A stretch of 5,071 nucleotides of DNA from Bacteroidota bacterium. GTDB lineage: Bacteria; Bacteroidota; Bacteroidia; Chitinophagales; Saprospiraceae. This document shows positions 1 to 5,071 of this stretch, in pieces; the first letter of the stretch is position 1, and the number at the start of each line of letters is the position of its first letter. The position numbers and the translations under genes are program-made. The stretch is from positions 1 to 5,071 of the forward strand of contig JAKQGD010000664.1 in NCBI GenBank assembly GCA_029573365.1, written 5' to 3'. The notes beneath the pieces were generated by a model. It saw only the letters and a program-made list of their open reading frames with translations, searched no databases and was not told the origin of the DNA.

Positions 1-307
1 CCGACGCTGCGGCTACAGCCCACATGAGATAGATAAATCGCGGCTGTCCGGCATGTTTTGGTTTTTGTCCGCTGCCGGGTGTGGCCAGGATGCGGTGCTC
101 CAGTTCCTCAAAATAACCTTGGGGTACCGGGGGCAGGGTACTTTCATGAGACTGGATGGCGGCAACTGACATAACATCCTCTTCCAGGCGGCTGAAATAT
201 CCTGCAGGCACCGGCCCTATCGTGCCGCCATTCTTGGGCAGTGAAGCCAGAAGCGGGGATATTTGTTCCAGTTCGTGCTGCAGATCGTATGTGTCTTCGT
301 GTTTCAT
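1..307 (-). CDS. Putative sigma-factor regulator with 'VPxGYF' motifs and a membrane segment (C-terminus cut by window edge)
   Basis: This gene starts with ATG at 307-305 and is open to the left edge, giving 102 visible residues (start MKHEDTYDLQHELEQ). The start codon overlaps the TGA stop of the upstream sigma-factor gene in an ATGA, so translational coupling is likely. The visible part is hydrophilic and carries the same motif twice: PVPAGYFSRLE (residues 32-42) and PVPQGYFEELE (60-70). After a Gly/Pro/Lys-rich linker (about 76-90), a hydrophobic stretch beginning FIYLMWAVAAA (91-101) looks like the start of a transmembrane helix, cut by the edge. Short proteins with VPxGYFxxL motifs before one membrane span are common just downstream of ECF sigma genes in Bacteroidota and are usually annotated hypothetical. 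I infer an anti-sigma or sigma-modulating role from position and topology. No zinc-binding HxxxCxxC anti-sigma motif is visible in this part. That the gene is real is well supported; its function is not. Confidence 0.8.
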   Translation of the reverse strand, partial: MKHEDTYDLQHELEQISPLLASLPKNGGTIGPVPAGYFSRLEEDVMSVAAIQSHESTLPPVPQGYFEELEHRILATPGSGQKPKHAGQPRFIYLMWAVAAAS

Positions 308-846
308 GCTCTTTCTTTGATGTATTCTTCTATTTTTTTAACAGCGTGGTGGTACGAAGCCTTGAGGGCCCCTACCGTGGTGTCGGTTATCTCGGCAATC
401 TGCTGGTATGGCATCTCATCGTAGTACCTCATATGGAACACCATTCGTTGTTTGTCTGGCAGTGTATCCAGGGCCCGTGCCAGGAGGTCGAGCATCATAT
501 CAGCCGATGGGCTGTCATGGTGATCAGTGGCGGCGGCCATAGCCAGAGCCTGAGCAGGTGCGGCGGTGCGGCTGCCTGCCTTGAGAAAATTCAGCGTCTC
601 ATTGCTGGCAATCCTGTACATCCACGTGTATAGAGACGACTGCTCCTGGAAGCCTGCTATGTGCCTGATGACCTTGAGAAATGTATTCTGGAGGATGTCA
701 TCGGCATCGTCATGGTCATGGACCATCCTCCTTATGTGCCAGTATAGCTTTTCCTTGTACTTGCCCACCAACATCCTGTAGCCGTCATTGCGTGTGGCGT
801 CGGTTGATATGAGGGTGAGTATTTCTTTGTCGTCCGGAAAAGACAT
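304..846 (-). CDS. RNA polymerase sigma factor, sigma-70 family, ECF type
   Basis: This 180-residue protein has the size and two-domain layout of an ECF (group 4) sigma factor, which directs core RNA polymerase to a small set of promoters. Region 2 spans about residues 26-91. It includes DDADDILQNTFLKVIRHI (46-63), the core-binding helix region, and LYTWMYRIASNETLNFL (72-88), matching the usual '-WLYRIA-N-a-d-lR' element for -10 recognition and melting. An Ala/Asp-rich linker (about 92-120) follows. Region 4 (about 121-175) contains LPDKQRMVFHMRYYDEMPYQQIAE and a helix-turn-helix with TVGALKASYHHAVKKI, which reads the -35 element. The ATG at 846-844 is the only reasonable start, because an in-frame TAA lies 6 nt upstream at 855-853. 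No clear Shine-Dalgarno is present, as is normal in Bacteroidota. The gene overlaps the next one by 4 bp. Its targets cannot be read from the sequence; autoregulation is possible but unproven. Confidence 0.95.
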   Translation of the reverse strand: MSFPDDKEILTLISTDATRNDGYRMLVGKYKEKLYWHIRRMVHDHDDADDILQNTFLKVIRHIAGFQEQSSLYTWMYRIASNETLNFLKAGSRTAAPAQALAMAAATDHHDSPSADMMLDLLARALDTLPDKQRMVFHMRYYDEMPYQQIAEITDTTVGALKASYHHAVKKIEEYIKERA

Positions 847-855
847 CTGTACTTA

Positions 856-884
856 ATTGTAATGATATTGACTAAAAACGTCAA
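856..884 (-). promoter_or_regulatory. Sigma-70-like promoter match upstream of the sigma-factor gene
   Basis: Reading leftward, TTGACG (884-879) is followed after exactly 17 nt by TACAAT (861-856), a close match to the classical -35/-10 consensus. Transcription would start near 849-850, leaving a leader of only 3-4 nt before the ATG at 846, so the mRNA would be almost leaderless. The primary sigma factor of Bacteroidota normally uses TTG/TAnnTTTG boxes rather than this consensus, so the match may be coincidental. No TAnnTTTG box facing left is seen in the intergenic region. Confidence 0.25.
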
Positions 885-885
885 T
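867..885. promoter_or_regulatory. Perfect inverted repeat ATTGAC-N7-GTCAAT, candidate operator
   Basis: Two 6-bp arms, ATTGAC (867-872) and GTCAAT (880-885), are exact reverse complements around a 7-nt A-rich spacer. The dyad lies 20-40 bp upstream of the sigma-factor start codon and overlaps the -35-like hexamer of a possible leftward promoter, a typical place for a repressor site. Six-base arms can arise by chance in AT-rich DNA, so this is only a candidate. Confidence 0.3.
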
Positions 886-1050
886 TGAGGTTTAATTGGT
901 GCAAGTGTTTTCCGATTATTTTTAATTGCTTTAGCCAAAATTTTGACTTACAGTCGGTTTTTTGCCTCATTAAATTGGGCTCAATCAATTCGCCAGTAGC
1001 GGCTCGAGTGCCCTTTAGTGGTAACCTTCTACATTTGAACGTAGGTTATA

Positions 1051-1058
1051 TATATTTG
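1051..1058 (+). promoter_or_regulatory. Second Bacteroidota-type -7 box TATATTTG
   Basis: TATATTTG is another exact TAnnTTTG match facing the PAP2 lipoprotein gene. It would give a leader of about 70 nt. No TTG is found 17-23 nt upstream; the nearest TTTG (1034-1037) is only 13 nt away. In AT-rich DNA this may be a chance match or an alternative promoter. Confidence 0.25.
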
Positions 1059-1106
1059 ACCAGGTTGTTAAACTCCTTTAATTTCGTGCTTAGTTTTTTT
1101 CTTTGT

Positions 1107-1114
1107 TATCTTTG
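1107..1114 (+). promoter_or_regulatory. Bacteroidota-type -7 box TATCTTTG for the PAP2 lipoprotein gene
   Basis: TATCTTTG matches the TAnnTTTG -7 element of Bacteroidota housekeeping promoters exactly. It ends 23 bp before the start codon at 1138, which would give a short leader of roughly 15-20 nt. The -33 TTG element is not well conserved: the best sequence at the right distance is TTTCG (1082-1086). It is favoured over the upstream box because it is closer to the gene. Confidence 0.45.
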
Positions 1115-1137
1115 TGCTTTCAAACTGACAGCCACAA

Positions 1138-2463
1138 ATGTTTCGATTTTTGACCATCCTGAGTATTGCTGTCCTGGCCTTGTCATGCAAGCGTGAAAAC
1201 AAGGACTATGGCAAGCAGACTGATGACCCGACAATTTACCATCAATCTTTCAAGGCTTTGACAGATGTCATCGTGCATGATATTTTTTCGCCGCCCGTAG
1301 CTTCGAGGATATATACCTATTCGGCTATAGCCGGCTATGAAGCAGCCCGATGGAAGGATTCCTCTCTTCCATCCTTTTCGGAGTCAGTTAAACATCTCAA
1401 GCCGGTACCTGCTCCTGATACATCGCTCGAATATTCGTACGAGATGGCGGGTACCCTGGCTATGCTCAAAGTGGGGCGAGCCTTGATATTTTCTGAAGAC
1501 AGTATCACTAAAAAGATAACTGCTGCTGAGGAATTTTACCGTAAGTCAGGCATGCCTGAAGAAATTTACAACAGGACGGTCACCTGGTCAGATTCTGTGG
1601 CGGCACACATCATCAGGTGGTCAGGCAAGGACAACTATAAACAGACAAGGTCCTTTCCAAAATACAGCATCCTCAATGACGCAGCTACCTGGAAACCCAC
1701 TCCTCCCGGGTACATGGACGGTATAGAGCCTTCATGGAACAAGATCAGGACCATGTATATGGATTCGTCAGCACAGTTTAAGCCGGCTCCTCCTACAAAG
1801 TATGACATGACCAAGGGCAGCCCTTATTACAACGAAACAATGGAGGTATACAACGCCGTCAAAAACGCCACACCAGAGATGATCGAAATAGCCAATTTTT
1901 GGGACTGCAACCCTTTTAAACTCAATGTCACCGGTCATGTCATGCACGCTACCAAGAAAATATCTCCGGGTGGTCACTGGATAAACATTACTGCTCTGGC
2001 CTGCAAGCAGGCAAAACTAGATTTTCTCCAGTCTTCCAGAGCGTATGCTACGGTGTCTTCAGGTCTTTTTGATGCCTTCATCAGTTGCTGGGACGAAAAG
2101 TACCGCAGCGTTGCAACAAGGCCCGAGACAGTTATCAATGAAAAAATAGACCCTGAATGGTTGCCCATATTGCAGACACCTCCGTTTCCGGAATACACTT
2201 CAGGGCACAGCGTTGCTTCCGGTGCGGCATCGGTGATTCTCACCAACCTGCTGGGTGACAATTTTGCTTTTACCGACGATACAGAGGTGGAATTCGGTCT
2301 TGATACCAGAAATTTTACATCCTTTAGTCAGGCGGCCGATGAAGCTGCAATTTCCAGATTATATGGCGGCATCCATTTTATGCCGGCCATCAAAAACGGA
2401 GTTGAGCAAGGCAGAGCCATAGGCAATCTTGTCTCCGAAAAATGCGGCATTATTAAGAAATAA
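1138..2463 (+). CDS. Vanadium-dependent haloperoxidase / PAP2-superfamily phosphatase, lipoprotein
   Basis: This 441-residue protein begins with a lipoprotein signal peptide: hydrophobic FRFLTILSIAVLALS followed by C17, a valid lipobox, with polar residues after it. It should be exported and lipid-anchored, acting on the periplasmic side or outer membrane. The N-terminal half is a helical region with TDVIVHDIFSPPVASRIY (about 42-59), typical of haloperoxidase-like proteins in Bacteroidota. The C-terminal PAP2 core has all three active-site motifs: K321-x6-R328-P329; S355-G356-H357 (YTSGH in place of the usual PSGH); and S406-R407-x5-H413. These supply the Lys, Arg, Ser/Gly/His, Arg and His that bind vanadate in haloperoxidases or phosphate in acid phosphatases, with H413 the nucleophile/apical ligand. 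The Asp often found just after the last His is not obvious here (HFMPAIKNG). Family members may be phosphatases or peroxidases and the sequence alone does not decide. The ATG at 1138 places the signal peptide correctly. The stop is only 4 bp from the convergent glycosyltransferase gene. Confidence 0.92.
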   Translation: MFRFLTILSIAVLALSCKRENKDYGKQTDDPTIYHQSFKALTDVIVHDIFSPPVASRIYTYSAIAGYEAARWKDSSLPSFSESVKHLKPVPAPDTSLEYSYEMAGTLAMLKVGRALIFSEDSITKKITAAEEFYRKSGMPEEIYNRTVTWSDSVAAHIIRWSGKDNYKQTRSFPKYSILNDAATWKPTPPGYMDGIEPSWNKIRTMYMDSSAQFKPAPPTKYDMTKGSPYYNETMEVYNAVKNATPEMIEIANFWDCNPFKLNVTGHVMHATKKISPGGHWINITALACKQAKLDFLQSSRAYATVSSGLFDAFISCWDEKYRSVATRPETVINEKIDPEWLPILQTPPFPEYTSGHSVASGAASVILTNLLGDNFAFTDDTEVEFGLDTRNFTSFSQAADEAAISRLYGGIHFMPAIKNGVEQGRAIGNLVSEKCGIIKK

Positions 2464-2467
2464 GTAA

Positions 2468-3565
2468 TTACCATCCGCTCTTGCGGAAAAGTCCATACAT
2501 CGGCAAACCGGTATAGTAGAATGCATATAACACATCCAGCCATGGAAGGTGGAACACTAGATCACGGGCACTCAGCACGGACATAGGTCTGCCAAGCAAC
2601 GATACCATCATCAGCCACCTTGCGGCAACCATGCACAACGCAAAACCCACAGAATACCATCCTGCAATCAACCCAAAAACCAGAACCAAATAAAAGCCTA
2701 CATGGCAAAGAGGCAAAACAGAAAGCATAAGTTTATGTTTGAGGCTGTATCGTACAGATGTGGAGATGTGTCTCGTTTTTTGGTCGAGGAATTCTCGGAG
2801 AGTTTGTTTGGCGTCAGAAAACACAAAGGACCGGGTGTCAAGGCATATGCCCACCCGGCTTAGGACGGCAGCCTCTTGTACAAACAAGTCGTCATCGCCC
2901 GATGTAACATTTATGTGGGATGCAAAGCCTACGGTTTTATCAAAAAGCTGCCTGGAATACAGGAGATTTCTGCCTACTCCCATGTAAGAAATACCTGAGG
3001 CTGCCGCCGAAAAGTACGTCATGGCCGATGTGACGGTTTCGTACCGGGCAAAGTCATTAAGCCAACCATGGGTTTTGTTCATCGGGCCATAGCCCAGCAC
3101 CAGACTGTCTTCTCCTTTCTGGCTGATTTCTGAAGCCATAAGGTGGATCCACTGATCCGATGCCGGCATACAGTCTGCGTCTGTCAGAAGCAGGTATGGG
3201 TAATTGGCGGCACGTATACCATCACTGAGGGCTTGTTTTTTGCCGGGTCGGTCTTTTTTTGCGTGTAGCAGGTGAAGTTTTGAATCTTTTAATGCTGACA
3301 GCAGGCGTGGGCCTTCGTCGGTGCTGAAATCATCGACTGCAATAACTTCAAAAATGGGATAGTCTTGCTTTAAAATTTGGGCTATAAGCCTTGCCACGGC
3401 TTCTCCGGCATTTTTATAGCAAACTACCACACTAATAGGTGGAAGCAGGGCAGGAGTCGAGGACTTTATTTCAGGTGCAGGCACACCACGCCTAAACCAT
3501 ATCCAGTAGAGGACATTGACAGCGAGCAATACGGCAATAAATATGTGGGCTGTCTCAAAAACCAT
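2468..3565 (-). CDS. Membrane-anchored glycosyltransferase, family 2
   Basis: This 365-residue protein transfers a sugar from a nucleotide-activated donor to an unknown acceptor, with its catalytic domain expected on the cytoplasmic face. An N-terminal membrane segment (about 6-24) is followed by basic residues. The GT-A fold then begins with PPISVVVCYKN (42-52). Recognisable motifs are VDDFSTD with D78/D79 (nucleotide binding), DRPGKKQAL (105-113), LLTDADC with D129 and D131 as the metal-binding DxD, SGDDDLF with D224-D226 (the catalytic 'ED'-like position), and Q262-x-x-R265-H266, a form of the QxxRW motif with His for Trp. Hydrophobic segments at about 279-300 and 303-325, and a weaker one near 340-357, suggest C-terminal membrane helices. 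The overall plan resembles inner-membrane GT2 enzymes that build envelope glycolipids or polysaccharides. The gene lies 21 bp downstream of the gamma-glutamyltransferase gene on the same strand. The ATG at 3565-3563 is preceded by an A-rich stretch and no Shine-Dalgarno. Confidence 0.93.
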   Translation of the reverse strand: MVFETAHIFIAVLLAVNVLYWIWFRRGVPAPEIKSSTPALLPPISVVVCYKNAGEAVARLIAQILKQDYPIFEVIAVDDFSTDEGPRLLSALKDSKLHLLHAKKDRPGKKQALSDGIRAANYPYLLLTDADCMPASDQWIHLMASEISQKGEDSLVLGYGPMNKTHGWLNDFARYETVTSAMTYFSAAASGISYMGVGRNLLYSRQLFDKTVGFASHINVTSGDDDLFVQEAAVLSRVGICLDTRSFVFSDAKQTLREFLDQKTRHISTSVRYSLKHKLMLSVLPLCHVGFYLVLVFGLIAGWYSVGFALCMVAARWLMMVSLLGRPMSVLSARDLVFHLPWLDVLYAFYYTGLPMYGLFRKSGW

Positions 3566-3586
3566 TTTTCAATCTGATTTTAGCGG

Positions 3587-5071
3587 TCAATAGCCTGCCG
3601 CCTGTCCGTCTTTGCGGCTCTCGCTGGCCCCGAGATAGACCTTGTTTTTTTCGTCCCACATGATGGCCTGGTAGCCACCGTAGCCACCTACATTGTATCC
3701 TATCTTGTGGCCCTTGAGGACCAGCTTCCTGATCTGCTCGTAGTCTATGCCTGATTCCAGATAAAGATCGCCGCCGTCGGTCATCTTTTCGCCGGTGGGT
3801 TCAGAACTGCCTTCATGTTGTATCCTGGGTGCATCACCGGCCTCCTGCAGGCCCATACCAAAATCTATCAGATTGATGACAACCTGGGCATGACCCTGAG
3901 GCTGCATGGCTCCGCCCATGACACCAAAGCTGACCCAGGGCTTACCATCCCTGGTGATAAAGCACGGTATGATGGTGTGAAAAGGACGTTTTCCGGGTTC
4001 GTAACTGTTGGCGTGGCCTGGTTCCAGATTAAACATTTCTCCCCTGTCCTGCAGAACAAATCCCAGGCCGGTAGGAGTCATGCCTGAGCCCATGCCCCTG
4101 TAATTGCTCTGGATGAGCGAAATCATATTGCCATCTTTGTCGGCTACCGTAAGGTAGACTGTTTCGGGTGTTTTGAGTATGCCCGGGTCATAGGCTTTGG
4201 CGGCCCGGGAGGGATTGATGAGCTTATTTCGTTCTGCGGCATATTCCTTGGAAAGCAGGGAGTGCACAGGGACATTGGCAAATTCCATGTCGGCATAATA
4301 TTTTGCCCTGTCTTCAAAGGCCAGTTTTTTGGCTTCCGTAAAAACATGGATATACTCCGAGGATCCAAATCCCATTTTGGCTACATCGTGCAGTTCGAGG
4401 ATATTAAGCATTTGAAGGGCAGCTATGCCCTGACCATTGGGCGGAAGCTCCCAGACATCGTATCCTCTGTAATTTACGGAAACAGGTTCTACCCATGTGC
4501 CCGTATGTGAGGCAAGGTCCTCATACGAAAGGAAGCCCCCTTGTTTTTTCATGTATTCGCCGATGGTGCGTGCGATATCTCCCTTATAGAAAGCATCACG
4601 GCCACCAGCTGCTAACTTCCTGTAAGTAGCGGCAAGGGCAGGATTTTTGAAAATTTCTCCCTTGGCCGGTGTTTTACCTCCGGGCATATACACATCTGCA
4701 AATCCCTCGTATTTTGACAGGTTTCTGGCTCCGGCGGCCAGGTAGAATGCTATGAGTTCGGTCACAGGAAATCCTTCCTCAGCATAGCCTATCGCAGGTT
4801 CCAGGAGGGTGGAAAAAGGCAGCTTTCCGAATTTTTTGTGCAGCATGTCCCATCCGTCTACTGCTCCGGGTACGGATACCGGCAGGGGCCCGTATGGCGG
4901 GATCCTTGTGATGTTACGGGCGGCAAATTCCGCAGCCGTGAGGCTTTTGGGCGACCGTCCGCTGGCATTGAGTCCATGCAGTTTTTGTGTGCCGGCATCC
5001 CACACGATGGCATAAAGGTCTCCCCCAATACCGCATCCTGTGGGTTCCATCAACCCAAGACAGGCATTGGC
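3587..5071 (-). CDS. Gamma-glutamyltransferase family protein (N-terminus cut by window edge)
   Basis: This Ntn hydrolase is made as a proenzyme that cleaves itself into large and small subunits. Related enzymes transfer or hydrolyse gamma-glutamyl groups, as in glutathione breakdown. The frame is open to the right edge, giving 494 visible residues that begin ANACLGLMEPTGCGIGGD. This matches an internal family motif (ALGVVEP..GIGG), so the TTG (5053) and ATG (5050) nearby are internal codons, not starts. Roughly 50-80 N-terminal residues, including any signal peptide, are missing. In fragment numbering, features are NASGRSP with R39 (likely substrate-carboxylate Arg), VPGAVDGW, PPNGQG (210-215), the processing site at T304 in ETVYLTVADKDGN (codon 4162-4160), and GVMGG (383-387). 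Cleavage there yields a normal 191-residue small subunit. The usual TTH is TVY and the LSSMSP motif is replaced by FHTIIP, placing it in a divergent clade (YwrD-like) whose substrate is uncertain. It ends 21 bp before the glycosyltransferase gene, so the two probably form an operon. Confidence 0.93.
   Translation of the reverse strand, partial: ANACLGLMEPTGCGIGGDLYAIVWDAGTQKLHGLNASGRSPKSLTAAEFAARNITRIPPYGPLPVSVPGAVDGWDMLHKKFGKLPFSTLLEPAIGYAEEGFPVTELIAFYLAAGARNLSKYEGFADVYMPGGKTPAKGEIFKNPALAATYRKLAAGGRDAFYKGDIARTIGEYMKKQGGFLSYEDLASHTGTWVEPVSVNYRGYDVWELPPNGQGIAALQMLNILELHDVAKMGFGSSEYIHVFTEAKKLAFEDRAKYYADMEFANVPVHSLLSKEYAAERNKLINPSRAAKAYDPGILKTPETVYLTVADKDGNMISLIQSNYRGMGSGMTPTGLGFVLQDRGEMFNLEPGHANSYEPGKRPFHTIIPCFITRDGKPWVSFGVMGGAMQPQGHAQVVINLIDFGMGLQEAGDAPRIQHEGSSEPTGEKMTDGGDLYLESGIDYEQIRKLVLKGHKIGYNVGGYGGYQAIMWDEKNKVYLGASESRKDGQAAGY

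Larger units (their letters stand above)
847..1137. other. AT-rich divergent intergenic control region
   Basis: This 291-bp gap lies between the start codons of the sigma factor (leftward) and the PAP2 lipoprotein (rightward), so promoters for both genes must lie here or overlap it. It is clearly more AT-rich than the flanking genes. It contains two TAnnTTTG boxes facing right, a small perfect inverted repeat near the sigma-factor start, three scattered TTAATTG words (853-859, 892-898, 922-928), and a near-palindrome ATTGGGCTCAAT at 974-985. The open frames crossing it have no recognisable protein features and I do not call them genes. No RNA gene is recognised. Confidence 0.7.

Noticed and set aside
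241..633. Open frame of 130 codons on the plus strand opposite the sigma factor and its downstream gene
   Set aside because: It is antisense to two well-supported overlapping genes and has no domain or signal of its own.
732..938. Open frame of 68 codons on the minus strand overlapping the sigma-factor start
   Set aside because: It is out of frame with the sigma factor, mostly overlaps either the intergenic region or the sigma-factor coding sequence, and shows no protein-family features.
974..985. Near-palindrome ATTGGGCTCAAT in the intergenic region
   Set aside because: It is imperfect in the centre, short, not repeated elsewhere in the window, and not placed relative to a convincing promoter.
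885..1196. Open frame of 103 codons on the plus strand across the intergenic region and the start of the lipoprotein gene
   Set aside because: Its sequence is low-complexity and Phe/Leu/Asn-rich, as expected from AT-rich DNA. It overlaps the well-supported lipoprotein start in another frame and has no recognisable domain.
2474..2487. Hairpin TCCGC-TCTT-GCGGA as a rho-independent terminator
   Set aside because: The stem is only 5 bp and is followed by A residues on the plus strand, with no proper T-run on the minus strand. It also lies inside the last codons of the glycosyltransferase gene.
5048..5053. TTG/ATG codons as the start of the gamma-glutamyltransferase gene
   Set aside because: The frame stays open to the window edge, and the residues upstream (ANACLG) continue a conserved internal family motif. 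The true start is outside the window.

Overview
The window looks like ordinary chromosomal DNA from a member of the Bacteroidota, most likely in or near Chitinophagales/Sphingobacteriales. That placement is an inference from several signs: protein style, start codons without Shine-Dalgarno sequences, AT-rich intergenic DNA with TAnnTTTG boxes (the -7 motif of this phylum), a Bacteroidota-type ECF sigma factor followed by a 'VPxGYF' membrane protein, and a PAP2/haloperoxidase-like lipoprotein. It holds five protein-coding genes, two of them cut by the window edges. I see no RNA genes, CRISPR arrays, insertion sequences or long repeats.

Layout. Positions 1-846, minus strand: an ECF sigma factor (304-846), then a gene overlapping it by 4 bp (ATGA) that runs off the left edge (1-307). 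The second gene encodes a soluble N-terminal region with two 'PVPxGYFxxLE' motifs and the start of a membrane segment, so it is a plausible regulator of the sigma factor. Positions 847-1137: a 291-bp AT-rich divergent intergenic region with promoter-like boxes and a small perfect inverted repeat. Positions 1138-2463, plus strand: a secreted lipoprotein of the vanadium haloperoxidase/PAP2 phosphatase superfamily with all recognised phosphate/vanadate-binding residues. Positions 2468-3565, minus strand: a membrane-anchored family 2 glycosyltransferase, tail-to-tail with the lipoprotein gene and only 4 bp away. Positions 3587-5071, minus strand: a gamma-glutamyltransferase-family Ntn hydrolase whose N-terminus lies beyond the right edge. 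It sits 21 bp upstream of the glycosyltransferase and is probably co-transcribed with it.

How they work together. The only strong functional link is the translationally coupled sigma factor/membrane protein pair. The sigma factor and lipoprotein genes share a divergent control region, so co-regulation is possible but unproven. Three products are expected in the envelope or periplasm (PAP2 lipoprotein, glycosyltransferase, gamma-glutamyltransferase). I see no evidence of a novel multi-gene system. The most useful points are the putative non-canonical anti-sigma protein, the divergent control region, and the variant catalytic motif of the gamma-glutamyltransferase.
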